A stretch of DNA of 64,000 nt, taken from the NCBI RefSeq assembly GCF_019285515.1, contig NZ_CP079095.1, positions 930,001 through 994,000 on the forward strand, read 5' to 3'. The DNA is from Methylococcus sp. Mc7. Lineage in GTDB: Bacteria; Pseudomonadota; Gammaproteobacteria; Methylococcales; Methylococcaceae. Positions 54,046 to 62,668 of the stretch are shown here, in pieces; the first letter of the stretch is position 1; the number at the start of each line of letters is the position of its first letter. The position numbers and the translations under genes were made by a program. The notes beneath the pieces are model-generated. The model was not told the origin of the DNA and made no database searches. It worked only from the letters and a program-made list of their open reading frames with translations.

Positions 54046-55407
54046 TCATCCGGACGCCGCCGCCCACAGCCGATTCTGAAGCATCACGAACACGGCTACG
54101 TTTGCCGCCACGCCACGGCCGAAATCGAGGATCAGCCGGCGGGCATGGGCGACGAACTTCGCCGCCCGGTACATGATCTCCTGTAGCACGGTCCGGATGC
54201 GGCGGCGCTTGGCCGGATGACGGATCGGCGCAATCTCGCCGGTCAGGCCGATCTGTCCCAAGAGACGCAGGCAGTTGTAGGCGAAGGCCGCCAGATGCAG
54301 GATCACGTCGTTGGTGTCGAACTTGCCCGAGGGCAGCCGCTCCAGATCGAGGTCGGTCTTGAACTCGGAGTGGAACTGCTCATGCATGCCGTGGTGCTGG
54401 TAGAGTTCGATCACTTCCTCGGCGGAACAGGAGAGCGTCGTCCACCAGCCTTCCAGTTCGACCTCCGGGGCCAGCAGGTGTTGGCCCTTCTTGTCGATGG
54501 TGCGCTCGGTCACCTGGGCGACCAGGCGGAAGGAGCGCTTCTCCTTGTGCCAGGCGCGTTCCACTTCCAACGACAGCAACGCAACCCGCTTGCCTGGACG
54601 AGCCTCGGCAAAGGCGCCCGCCTCCTCGGCGCGCTTGACCCAGTCCCCCTTGTCCTGCTTGCGGGGGTTCCACTTGCAGATGAAGTCGAGGCTTCGCCCC
54701 AGCGCGGCTTGCCGGTCTCGCTCCGCGGCCTTGGCGAACAGAAGCTGTGCGCCGTCGAAACCGCTGTCCTCGCGCAGCAGCACGGGCTGATCCGGTTTGA
54801 CCAGGCGTTCGATGCGCGGAAACAGCCGCTCGTAGAAGTAGTGCGTCTCGAACGCCGAGTGGCGGGACCCTGGCCTCAGTTCCAGCCCGGTGTTCCAGCC
54901 TTCGTTGCCGAGATAGGCGGCAATCGGCGTGTAACCGTCGAAGCCCTGATAGGTGCGCGACACCGCTTCCTTCTTCGTGCCACTATTGTCCATGGCGAAG
55001 GTATCGATGTCGCAGCAGACATAGCCCTTGTGCGGCGTGATCGGCGCCTCGGTTCGCTCCAGCAGCCTCAGGGAAAGCTCATCGGCCAGATCGCGGATGG
55101 CTTCCGCCTTGGCATTCAGACGCTGGCGCAGCCACACGGCTCCGGGCACCTTCGTCAGCCCCAGCGACTCCTTGAAGAAGCGATCATTCCGGAATGGCTC
55201 GATGGCTTCGAAGTCGCTCTTGCCCAGACTCAACAGCCCGACCACGCTCTTGACGATGTCCGAGGTACGCATGCCTTGCGACACCGGGATCTTCGGGTCA
55301 ATGACCGCCTCCACCTGCGCCGCCTGGCAGCACTGGCCAATCAGCGCCAGGCCGGAATACGAGGTCAGTTGCAGCTTGCTGGATTGCTTGACTTCAAAGC
55401 GCGGCAT
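54046..55407 (-). CDS. IS1380-family transposase
   Basis: A DDE transposase of 453 aa. It has a CCDIDTFAMDNSGTKKE block with the first catalytic aspartate, LREDSGFDGAQLLF with the second, and the YQHHGMHEQFHSEFKTDLDLERLPSGKF region (quoted by family, contains the glutamate and conserved basic residues). ATG 55407 is chosen over a TTG six bases upstream. A perfect TATAAT on the minus strand about 35 bp upstream is its likely promoter. The gene looks intact. Confidence 0.93.
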   Translation of the reverse strand: MPRFEVKQSSKLQLTSYSGLALIGQCCQAAQVEAVIDPKIPVSQGMRTSDIVKSVVGLLSLGKSDFEAIEPFRNDRFFKESLGLTKVPGAVWLRQRLNAKAEAIRDLADELSLRLLERTEAPITPHKGYVCCDIDTFAMDNSGTKKEAVSRTYQGFDGYTPIAAYLGNEGWNTGLELRPGSRHSAFETHYFYERLFPRIERLVKPDQPVLLREDSGFDGAQLLFAKAAERDRQAALGRSLDFICKWNPRKQDKGDWVKRAEEAGAFAEARPGKRVALLSLEVERAWHKEKRSFRLVAQVTERTIDKKGQHLLAPEVELEGWWTTLSCSAEEVIELYQHHGMHEQFHSEFKTDLDLERLPSGKFDTNDVILHLAAFAYNCLRLLGQIGLTGEIAPIRHPAKRRRIRTVLQEIMYRAAKFVAHARRLILDFGRGVAANVAVFVMLQNRLWAAASG

Positions 55408-55417
55408 GATCAAATGG

Positions 55418-55447
55418 GTGACATCGAAAATGGGCTAATTATACAAT
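55418..55447 (+). promoter_or_regulatory. possible outward promoter at the IS right end toward phnC
   Basis: GTGACA (55418-55423) and TACAAT (55442-55447) with an 18-bp spacer resemble a sigma-70 promoter pointing at phnC. IS1380 relatives such as ISEcp1 are known to drive neighbouring genes. The match is moderate. Confidence 0.4.
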
Positions 55448-55498
55448 GGATTCAATATGTTATGAATTATTTAGAGGGTGGGAGCACGGATTCAGGTA

Positions 55499-55561
55499 AA
55501 CGCTACCACGACTACGGATGTCGAGAATGCTTTGAACTTCCGAACGCAACTCGATTTCTGA
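55499..55561 (+). pseudogene. porin 3' fragment with beta-barrel C-terminal signal
   Basis: Right after the IS, one frame reads NATTTDVENALNFRTQLDF then stop. A terminal aromatic beta-strand ending in Phe is the standard outer-membrane insertion signal and matches the end expected for the porin cut at 53806. Roughly 100 residues between the two pieces, estimated from family length, are absent. Confidence 0.7.
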
Positions 55562-55564
55562 GTC

Positions 55565-55590
55565 TGGCGCGACACCGTTGCGCCATTTTT
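55565..55590 (+). terminator. intrinsic terminator between porin remnant and phnC
   Basis: TGGCGC and GCGCCA form a 6-bp stem with a 9-nt loop, followed by five T. It would end transcripts from phnF or the IS unless readthrough occurs. Confidence 0.6.
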
Positions 55591-55623
55591 AAGAAAAACC
55601 TTTCACCCCAGATGGAGGCTGAC

Positions 55624-56511
55624 ATGCCCTTGATCGAATTGCACATGTTGAACAGTGGAAAAAAGCACGCGGCCGGTGCGCGTATGTTTTCGGCACCGGA
55701 AATGACCGGCGGCGCGGCGGAGCGTCATTCCGCCGGATTGATCGTCCTGTGCGGAGCGGGCAAGCGCTACGGCAACGGCTGCCACGGGCTCAGACCTACC
55801 AGTTTGAGTATCGCCAAGGGGAGCTTCGTGGCGGTGATCGGTCCCAGCGGCGCGGGCAAGTCCACGATGCTGCGCCTGATCAACGGCTTGGAAGCGGCCA
55901 GCTGCGGGCAAATCCGCATCGATGACGAAACGCTCGGCCCGCGTAATCTGCGCCGGGTTCGCTCACGGGTCGCCATGGTGTTCCAGCACTTCAACCTGGT
56001 GAACCGCCTGTCGGTGATGACCAACGTTCTGACCGGACGGCTGGCCTACCGCTCCTGGGTGGGGAGCGTTCTTTATCTGTTCCGCCCGGAGGATATGAGT
56101 ATCGCCCATGAATGCCTGGCCCGCGTCGGCTTGACCGACAAAGCCTGGGAGCGCGCCGACCAGCTTTCCGGCGGCCAGCAGCAGCGGGTAGGCATCGCCC
56201 GCGCCCTGGCGCAGCGACCGGAAGTCATCCTCGCCGACGAACCGGTGGCGAGCCTGGACCCGGTCGCCAGCGAAGAGGTACTGAGCCTGCTCCACCAAAT
56301 CTGCAAGCAGGACGGTATCACCGTGGTGGTCAATCTGCACCAGATCGAACTGGCCACGCGCTACGCGGACCGCATCCTCGGCCTCAATGGGGGCGAACTG
56401 GTATTCGACGGCCCGGCCGATGCCCTGGATGCCGCCGCCCTAAAATCCATTTATCACCGTGACGGAGTCGTTGCCGATGCAAACCCTGAATTGGCGCTGG
56501 CCCACGCCTAG
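55624..56511 (+). CDS. phnC: phosphonate ABC transporter ATPase PhnC
   Basis: A 295-aa ATP-binding subunit. Walker A GPSGAGKS, signature [15 protein letters not shown], Walker [13 protein letters not shown] and the switch histidine in VNLHQIELA are complete. ATG 55624 has GGAGG five bases upstream; ATG 55612 is possible. A roughly 45-residue N-terminal extension precedes the usual PhnC start. It overlaps phnE1 by 35 bp. Confidence 0.94.
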   Translation: MPLIELHMLNSGKKHAAGARMFSAPEMTGGAAERHSAGLIVLCGAGKRYGNGCHGLRPTSLSIAKGSFVAVIGPSGAGKSTMLRLINGLEAASCGQIRIDDETLGPRNLRRVRSRVAMVFQHFNLVNRLSVMTNVLTGRLAYRSWVGSVLYLFRPEDMSIAHECLARVGLTDKAWERADQLSGGQQQRVGIARALAQRPEVILADEPVASLDPVASEEVLSLLHQICKQDGITVVVNLHQIELATRYADRILGLNGGELVFDGPADALDAAALKSIYHRDGVVADANPELALAHA

Positions 56512-57289
56512 CGGTTGGCCGCCCTTCGCTCCGGTGGCCTTGATCGCCGGCACGGTCGCGCTGCTGGCCCTGACCGCGCCGGTGGTGGAGATCGATTTTC
56601 CTCGCCTGGTCGGTTCCTTCGGGCGCATGCTCGAATTTTCGTCCCAGCTCCTGGTCATGCCGGATTGGGCCTATCTGCCCCAGTTGTTGCGCAAGATGTT
56701 GGAAACCCTCGAGATGACCTTGCTGGCCACCTTCATCGCCACCCTGATCAGTCTGCCCTTGAGCATCCTGGCCGCCAGGAACGCGACGCCCCACACGTGG
56801 GTTTATTTGGTGACCCGCGACGTTTTGGGCCTGATGCGCGCCTTGCCGGAGCTGGTATGGGCCCTGGTGTTCGTCTCCGCCGTGGGGCTGGGGCCGCTGC
56901 CGGGCGTGATGGCCCTGGCCTTCGTCACGGTCGGCTTCATGGCCAAGTTCTTCGCCGAGGCCATCGAAGTGGTGGACCTGAAAGCCGTCGAAGGGGTCGC
57001 GGCCCACGGGGCCGGTTGGTTCCAGGTGCGCACCTTCGCGATGCTGCCGCAGGCCTTGCCGGACTTCATCGGCTCCCTGATGTACATCCTCGACCACAAC
57101 CTGCGCGCGGCGGCCATTCTCGGGCTGGTGGGCGCCGGCGGCATCGGCTACGACCTGGTGATGGCCATGCGCCTGTTCCAGTACGACCGGCTGTTACCCA
57201 TCGCGGTCGCCATTTACGCCGTCGTTACGGCGCTCGATCGGCTCTCCGACGGTTTGCGCGCGCGAGTGATCCACGGAAAGCTGCCATGA
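56477..57289 (+). CDS. phnE: phosphonate ABC transporter permease PhnE1
   Basis: A 270-aa inner-membrane permease. Five to six hydrophobic segments are visible, and the family motif AAAILGLVGAGGIGYDL lies near the C-terminus where it contacts PhnC. ATG 56477 is the first credible start, within the phnC 3' end. A second phnE follows, overlapping by ATGA, so the transporter is probably a heterodimer. Confidence 0.93.
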   Translation: MQTLNWRWPTPSGWPPFAPVALIAGTVALLALTAPVVEIDFPRLVGSFGRMLEFSSQLLVMPDWAYLPQLLRKMLETLEMTLLATFIATLISLPLSILAARNATPHTWVYLVTRDVLGLMRALPELVWALVFVSAVGLGPLPGVMALAFVTVGFMAKFFAEAIEVVDLKAVEGVAAHGAGWFQVRTFAMLPQALPDFIGSLMYILDHNLRAAAILGLVGAGGIGYDLVMAMRLFQYDRLLPIAVAIYAVVTALDRLSDGLRARVIHGKLP

Positions 57290-58074
57290 ATGCGAATACC
57301 CTGCCTCCGTTGCCGCCCAAGCCGCGCAATCTGTTCCCGGTATGGCTGGCGCTGCTCTTGGCGCTCATGTACGTCATCGTTTGGGACCTGGAAATTTCTT
57401 TCGAGACCCTGCTCTACGGTCTGGAAGACATGGCGGAATATTTCGGCCGCTATGGCTCGCCCGATTTCTCCAACTTGTCTAGATATTTAGAACTCATGGG
57501 GCAGACCCTGGCCACGGCGCTGTGGGGCACGGTATTCGCCCTGCTCGTGGCCTTTTTCCTGGCACCGCTGGCGGCGCGCAATCTGGCGCCGCACCCGTGG
57601 CTGTACCGCCTGGCGCGAGAGGTCCTCAATTTCATGCGCGCCTTGCCCGATCTGATGCTGGCGCTGATCTTCGTCGCCGCCCTGGGGCTGGGTCCCATGC
57701 CCGGCGCCCTGGCCCTGGGCGTGCACACCGCCGGTTTTCTCGGCAAGTTCTTCGCCGAGAGCCTGGAGCGCGTGGACAAGGGCACCTACGAAGGCGTGGC
57801 CGCCACCGGAGCCAATTTTCCACAACTCGTCATGTACGCCGGCTGGCCGTCCATTCTGCGCGAAGCGGCGGGCTACACCCTGTACATCATGGACCGCAAC
57901 GTGCGCATGGCCTCGGCGCTGGGGCTGGTGGGCGCGGGCGGCATCGGCCTGGCGCTGCACGACACCCTGCGCCTGTTCGACTACGGCCAGTCGGCGGCGC
58001 TGATCCTCGTCATCATGGTCACCATCGTGGTGATCGACCATCTATCCGCCTGGATAAGAGAGAAACTGCAATGA
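57286..58074 (+). CDS. phnE: phosphonate ABC transporter permease PhnE2
   Basis: A 262-aa permease paralogous to the preceding one, with ALGLVGAGGIGLALHD near the C-terminus and matching EVLNFMRALPDLMLALIFVAALGLGPMPG (in part) in the centre. Stop and next start overlap as ATGA with phnG. Confidence 0.93.
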   Translation: MNANTLPPLPPKPRNLFPVWLALLLALMYVIVWDLEISFETLLYGLEDMAEYFGRYGSPDFSNLSRYLELMGQTLATALWGTVFALLVAFFLAPLAARNLAPHPWLYRLAREVLNFMRALPDLMLALIFVAALGLGPMPGALALGVHTAGFLGKFFAESLERVDKGTYEGVAATGANFPQLVMYAGWPSILREAAGYTLYIMDRNVRMASALGLVGAGGIGLALHDTLRLFDYGQSAALILVIMVTIVVIDHLSAWIREKLQ

Positions 58075-58538
58075 CCGATATCGAACGAAGGCACTGGCTG
58101 CGCGCCTTGACCGCCCTTCCGCCGGAAACCCTGGCGGCCGTGGCCGGCGAGCTGGATGCGGGCTGGGCCATGACCTACAAGACGCGTCCGCAAGCCGGCT
58201 TGGGGATGCTCCAGCTCCGCGATGGGGCGCTGCACGAGGCCTATTACCTGGGCGAATTCCCCTTGGCCCACTGCTGGCTGACCCTGAGCGGACCGGACGG
58301 CGAGTCCTATCAAGGCGCGGCTCAGGTGATGGCGGACGATCCGGATCTTGCGCGTGCCTTGGCCGTGCTGGATGCCGTGCTCGCCCACAGGTTGCCAGGC
58401 TGGGAGCGCGTTTCGGAACTCGTCGAAACCGGCCAGGCCGCGCGCGCGGAGGAAGACCGGATACGGGCGCGGATACTCGCGGCCACCCGCGTCGATTTCA
58501 CCCTGCTGTCCGCGACGGAGGCAGGCGATGACGATTGA
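58071..58538 (+). CDS. phnG: C-P lyase core subunit PhnG
   Basis: A 155-aa subunit of the PhnGHIJ complex, in which PhnI with PhnG/H/L links ATP and methylphosphonate to give ribose 1-methylphosphonate 5-triphosphate. It begins DIERRHWLRALTALP and has a TRPQAGLGMLQLRD and YYLGEFPLAHCWLTL core typical of PhnG. It overlaps phnH by 11 bp. Confidence 0.93.
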   Translation: MTDIERRHWLRALTALPPETLAAVAGELDAGWAMTYKTRPQAGLGMLQLRDGALHEAYYLGEFPLAHCWLTLSGPDGESYQGAAQVMADDPDLARALAVLDAVLAHRLPGWERVSELVETGQAARAEEDRIRARILAATRVDFTLLSATEAGDDD

Positions 58539-59094
58539 AGCCCATTTTTTGCCCGCTACCCAGCAGGCGCTGTTCCGCTGCCTGTTGGACGCCATGGCGC
58601 GGCCCGGGACGGTGCACGAAGCCGCCGACCTGATCGAAAGAGGCGATTTGTATCGCGCCGTGCTGGCGGTGTTGGTGGACGGAGCCGTGACCTTGGGCGA
58701 TGCATCGGGATCGCTGCCCCAGTCCGATTGGCCGTTCTTGGAGGCGCGTGAAGTCACGCCGGAGCAGGCCGACTTCGTGCTGTGCGACGGGGCGCGCGGA
58801 CCCGACTTCGAGCCGCGCGTGGGCGACCTGCCCAACCCCGAGCGTGGGGCGACCCTGGTATTGCGCATCGCTCGCGTCGGCGAAGGGCCGTTGCGGCTGC
58901 AACTCTCCGGGCCGGGGGTCGAACACCGGCGCGAACTGGCCGTCAGCGGCCTGGTTCCGGCCTGGATCGAGGCACGTCGAGGCTGGAACGCGGCTTTTCC
59001 GCTGGGCGTGGACTGGATACTCACCGACAGCGAGCGGCTGGTGGCCTTGCCCCGCACCACGCGCGTCGTTCATATGAAGGAGGAGATTGCCTGA
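58528..59094 (+). CDS. phnH: C-P lyase core subunit PhnH
   Basis: A 188-aa PhnH with FRCLLDAMARPGTVHEA near the start and PNPERGATLVLRI, LSGPGVEHRRELAV and NAAFPLGVDWILT later, all family blocks. It stops one base into the phnI ATG (TGATG). Confidence 0.93.
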   Translation: MTIEAHFLPATQQALFRCLLDAMARPGTVHEAADLIERGDLYRAVLAVLVDGAVTLGDASGSLPQSDWPFLEAREVTPEQADFVLCDGARGPDFEPRVGDLPNPERGATLVLRIARVGEGPLRLQLSGPGVEHRRELAVSGLVPAWIEARRGWNAAFPLGVDWILTDSERLVALPRTTRVVHMKEEIA

Positions 59095-60224
59095 TGGGTT
59101 ACGTTGCGATCAAGGGTGGCGGGCGCGCCATCAGCGGCGCGGCCGGAGTTCTGGAGTTCCTGCGTACCCGTCAGGGCGAGTCGGGACAGCCGCTCGATGT
59201 GCACACCATCCATCACCAACTGAGCCTGCTGGAAAGCCGGGTGCTATCAGAGGGCGGACTGTATCACCCCGAACTGGCAGCCCTGGCCATCAAGCAGAGC
59301 CTGGGCGATACCCTGGAAGCGAGTTTCGCCCTCAGGGCCTATCGCTCCACGCGACCGCGATTGGTTGAAACACCGCTTCTGGACACCCGCGACATGCGCC
59401 TGATCCGGCGCATCTCCGCGTCCTTCAAGGACATCCCGGGTGGGCAGATGCTGGGGCCGACCACTGACTATGCCTTGCGCCTGCTGCGTTTCGAGTTGAT
59501 CGAGGAAGACCGGTCCGCCTTTCAGGCATTCGCCCGGAGCTGGTTACAAGAGGCGCCGCCAGCCGACTTGCCGGACAGCTTCCCCAAGGTGCTCGACAGC
59601 TTGCGCCAGGAAGGTCTGCTGCCACCCGCCCTTCCCCCCCGTCCCCTCTCCCAGGGGGGGAGGGGGGAACAGCCCTTCGACATCACCCGCGAGCCCCTGA
59701 TCTTTCCGGTGCCGCGCTCGGCCGCGCTCGCCACCATGGCGCGTGCGGAAACCGGTTCGCTGCTGGCGATCGCCTATTCCAACATGAGCGGTTACGGCGA
59801 TGTCCATCCGACCGTCGGGGAACTGCGGGTCGGCTACGTGCCCATCCTGCTGGCGCATCCGGTCACCGGCGAGCTCGTGGAAGCCGGTGAGGCGCTGATC
59901 ACCGAATGCGAGGTGATCGCCATGTACGAAGCCGGCGACGACGGCGCCAAACCCGCCTTCAGCGTCGGCTACGGAGCCTGTTTCGGTCACAACGAGGTCA
60001 AGGCCATCAGCATGGCCGTCCTCGACCGCGCCCTGCAGAAAGGCGTGAAGCATGGGGCCAGCAACCCCTCGGAAGACCCGGAATTCGTGCTGCTGCACGT
60101 GGACGGCATCGACTCCATGGGTTTCGCTTCCCATTACAAGATGCCCCATTACGTCACCTTCCAGTCGGACATGGACCGGCTGCGGACGACGCAGAAAAAG
60201 CTCGGCGAACGGGAGACCTCATGA
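59094..60224 (+). CDS. phnI: C-P lyase nucleosidase subunit PhnI, carrying a repeat-encoded insert
   Basis: A 376-aa protein that, within the core complex, splits adenine from ATP and attaches the phosphonate to ribose 5-triphosphate. Family blocks: GYVAIKGGGRAISGAAG, HTIHHQLSLLESRVLSEGGLYHPELAALAIKQ (in part), SNMSGYGDVHPTVGELRVG and YGACFGHNEVKAISMAVLD. Residues about 178-194 (LPPRPLSQGGRGEQP) are encoded by a palindromic pyrimidine/purine repeat and fall before FDITREPL, in a loop region. The frame is kept, so the protein is probably functional. Confidence 0.93.
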   Translation: MGYVAIKGGGRAISGAAGVLEFLRTRQGESGQPLDVHTIHHQLSLLESRVLSEGGLYHPELAALAIKQSLGDTLEASFALRAYRSTRPRLVETPLLDTRDMRLIRRISASFKDIPGGQMLGPTTDYALRLLRFELIEEDRSAFQAFARSWLQEAPPADLPDSFPKVLDSLRQEGLLPPALPPRPLSQGGRGEQPFDITREPLIFPVPRSAALATMARAETGSLLAIAYSNMSGYGDVHPTVGELRVGYVPILLAHPVTGELVEAGEALITECEVIAMYEAGDDGAKPAFSVGYGACFGHNEVKAISMAVLDRALQKGVKHGASNPSEDPEFVLLHVDGIDSMGFASHYKMPHYVTFQSDMDRLRTTQKKLGERETS

Positions 60225-61105
60225 ACCACGACAACCGTTATCCCTTCGGCTTTCTCGACGAATACGCCAAGCGCGAGGTGCGCAGAGCCATGCTCAAGGC
60301 GGTGGCCATCCCGGGCTACCAGGTGCCTTACTCCTCGCGGGAAATGCCCATGGGCCGGGGCTTCGGCACCGGCGGCCTGCAGATCACCCTGTCCCTGATC
60401 GGCCCGGACGAAACCCTGAAGGTGATCGATCAGGGTGCCGACGATTCGGTGAACGCGGTCAATCTGCGCCATTTCATCGAAATGACCTGTCCCGGCATCG
60501 ACACCACGACCAAGACCGAGGAAGCCAGCCTGATCCAGTCGCGCCACCGCATTCCCGAGAAACCCTTGCGCGAGGACCAGATCCTGGTGCTGCAAGTGCC
60601 CTATCCCGACCCGCTGGTGGTGGTGGAGCCTTCCGAGGACAAGCGCAAGATCATGCACGGCGAGGCCGATTATTCGCGTTTGTGGGTCAAGCTCTACGAG
60701 GACGTGGTGAAGTTCAAGGAAATCACCATCTCCCACCGCTACCCCACGCGCATCGCCGGCCATTACGTCATCGACCCCTCGCCCATTCCGCGTTACGACG
60801 TGCCCAGGCTCCATCAGTCCAGGGCACTGATCCTGTTCGGTGCGGGGCGGGAAAAGAAGATCTACGCCGTGCCTCCCTACACCTCCGCGGAACCTTTGAC
60901 CTTCGAGGATGTGCCTTTCCGCGTGGAGGATTTCCGCGACGAACACGGCCTACGCCGTGCCTGCGCGCGTTGCGGCTCGACCGAGAGTTTCCTCGACGAG
61001 TTTTTGAATGAGGGCGGCCAGAAAGTCTATCAATGCTCGGACAGCGACTTCTGCGAGGAGTGTCTGGCGCTCGCGGTCCCACGGGAGGAAACCGACCATG
61101 CATAA
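60221..61105 (+). CDS. phnJ: C-P lyase radical SAM subunit PhnJ
   Basis: A 294-aa enzyme that breaks the carbon-phosphorus bond. The unusual cluster cysteines are C248, C251 and C272, and the thiyl-radical cysteine is C278, with spacing like E. coli C241, C244, C266, C272. It starts with PFGFLDEYAKREVRRAMLKAVAIPGYQVPY-type sequence and includes MGRGFGTGGLQ. It overlaps phnI (ATGA) and phnK by 8 bp. Confidence 0.96.
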   Translation: MNHDNRYPFGFLDEYAKREVRRAMLKAVAIPGYQVPYSSREMPMGRGFGTGGLQITLSLIGPDETLKVIDQGADDSVNAVNLRHFIEMTCPGIDTTTKTEEASLIQSRHRIPEKPLREDQILVLQVPYPDPLVVVEPSEDKRKIMHGEADYSRLWVKLYEDVVKFKEITISHRYPTRIAGHYVIDPSPIPRYDVPRLHQSRALILFGAGREKKIYAVPPYTSAEPLTFEDVPFRVEDFRDEHGLRRACARCGSTESFLDEFLNEGGQKVYQCSDSDFCEECLALAVPREETDHA

Positions 61106-61928
61106 GCTTTTGGAAGTCAAGAGCCTGAGCAAGCGCTACGGCCCTGGTTGTCCGCTGTGCCTCGAGAGCACCGGCCCCGAGTTCGAAACCAATCTCTGCC
61201 CGCACTGCGGCAGCGTGGTGGCGGTGCACGACGTCTCCTTCGACCTGTACAAAGGCGAGATCCTCGGCGTCATGGGCGAGTCCGGCTCGGGCAAATCCAC
61301 GGTGGTGAAGCTGCTGTACTTCGACCAGGAACCGGACTCGGGCTCGGCCGTGTTTTTCGACCAGGACAAGCAATACCCCCTGTTCGGCCTCAATGCCGCG
61401 CAGCAACGCTGGCTGCGCAACCACCGCTTCGGCATGGTCTACCAGAACCCACACCTGGGTCTGAACTTCAACGTCTCGGCCGGCGGCAACATCGCGGAGC
61501 GGCTGTTGATGAGCGATCTGTTGAACTACCGCTTGATTCGCGAGCGCGCGCGGAAACTGTTGACCCGCACCGAGGTATTGGCCGAGCGCATGGACGAGTT
61601 GCCGAAGAATTTCTCCGGCGGCATGCAGCAGCGGGTGCAGATCGCCAAGGCGCTCGCCACCGACCCGCCGCTGCTGCTCCTGGACGAGGTGACCACAGGG
61701 CTGGACCTCTCGGTGCAGGCGCGCATTCTCGATCTGATCCTGGAAATCCAGCATGAACTGGACACGGCGATGGTCGTGGTGACTCACGACCTGGGCGTGA
61801 TCCGCCTTCTGGCCGGCCGCACCCTGGTCATGAAATACGGGCGGGTCATCGAGGCCGGACTCACCGACCAGATCCTGGAAGACCCCCAGCACGCCTACAC
61901 CCAGCGTCTGGTGGCCTCGGCCCTGTGA
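61098..61928 (+). CDS. phnK: C-P lyase ATPase PhnK with a four-cysteine insert
   Basis: A 276-aa ABC-type ATPase that docks on the C-P lyase core. Walker A GESGSGKST at 60-68, signature FSGGMQQRVQIAKAL, Walker B LLLLDEVTTGLD. Between the first strand and the Walker A lies an insert with C18, C21, C34 and C37 (CPLC and CPHC) that looks like a zinc ribbon and is absent from E. coli PhnK. The insert would sit close to the nucleotide site or the core interface. Confidence 0.93.
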   Translation: MHKLLEVKSLSKRYGPGCPLCLESTGPEFETNLCPHCGSVVAVHDVSFDLYKGEILGVMGESGSGKSTVVKLLYFDQEPDSGSAVFFDQDKQYPLFGLNAAQQRWLRNHRFGMVYQNPHLGLNFNVSAGGNIAERLLMSDLLNYRLIRERARKLLTRTEVLAERMDELPKNFSGGMQQRVQIAKALATDPPLLLLDEVTTGLDLSVQARILDLILEIQHELDTAMVVVTHDLGVIRLLAGRTLVMKYGRVIEAGLTDQILEDPQHAYTQRLVASAL

Positions 61929-61945
61929 CCAAGGAGTGATGTGAC

Positions 61946-62668
61946 ATGCAAGACCTCATCTTGAACGTGGACGGACTGAGCAAACAATTCCTTCTGCACG
62001 AGCAACAAAAGCGGATTCCCTCGGCGAGCCACGTCAGTCTCGAGGTACGGGCCGGTCGACTGACCGCCCTGATCGGTCCCACCGGAGCGGGCAAATCCTC
62101 GGTGCTCAAGTGCATCTACCGCACCTACCTGCCGAGCGGCGGGCGGATTCTCTATTGCACCGCGGCGGGGCACGTTCTGGACCTGGCGCAAGCCTCCGAG
62201 CATCAAATCCTGGAACTGCGCCGCCGCGAGATCGGCTTCGTCACCCAGTTCCTCCACTATCTGCCGCGCCAGCCGACGCTGGACGTGGTGGCTCAGCCCT
62301 TGTACGAGCGCGGCGTGGGCCGCGAGGAGGGCCATAGCCGCGCCCGCGAACTGCTGTCCGCCCTGAAGGTGCCGGAGCGCCTGTGGAACATTTCTCCGGC
62401 CACCTTTTCCGGCGGCGAAAAGCAGCGGGTGAACCTGGCGCGCGGCGTCATCGCCAGACCGCGCCTGTTGCTGCTGGACGAACCCACCGCCAGCCTGGAC
62501 CCCGAGACCACCGGCGTCGTGGTGGCGCTGCTGCAATCCCTCAAGGCGGAAGGCGTGGCGATGCTGGCCATTTTCCATCACCCGGAACTGGTGGCGCGGC
62601 TGGCGGATGCGGTGGCCGAACTGAACCCGCCTAGGCCCATTGAAGAACTGATCGAGGAACACCCATGA
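61946..62668 (+). CDS. phnL: C-P lyase ATPase PhnL
   Basis: A 240-aa ABC-type ATPase that accompanies PhnK. Walker A GPTGAGKSS, a TFSGGEKQRVNLARG signature and Walker B LLLLDEPTASLDP are intact. It begins LNVDGLSKQFLLHEQ. It lies 17 bp after phnK and overlaps phnM by 4 bp. Confidence 0.94.
   Translation: MQDLILNVDGLSKQFLLHEQQKRIPSASHVSLEVRAGRLTALIGPTGAGKSSVLKCIYRTYLPSGGRILYCTAAGHVLDLAQASEHQILELRRREIGFVTQFLHYLPRQPTLDVVAQPLYERGVGREEGHSRARELLSALKVPERLWNISPATFSGGEKQRVNLARGVIARPRLLLLDEPTASLDPETTGVVVALLQSLKAEGVAMLAIFHHPELVARLADAVAELNPPRPIEELIEEHP

Larger units (their letters stand above)
53807..55496 (-). mobile_element. IS1380-family insertion sequence, 1690 bp
   Basis: Bounded by inverted repeats CCTGAATCCGTG at 53807 and CACGGATTCAGG ending at 55496, with similarity extending to about 17 bp. 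The CCT ends, length and transposase fit the IS1380 family. No matching target duplication is found: the left flank reads CTATTA and the right flank TAAACG. Together with the missing porin sequence this indicates an adjacent deletion after insertion. Confidence 0.9.

Noticed and set aside
54217-55623. Plus-strand frame running from the IS transposase region into phnC
   Set aside because: The part before 55612 is antisense to the IS1380 transposase. Only the segment from ATG 55624 shows PhnC sequence with a ribosome binding site.
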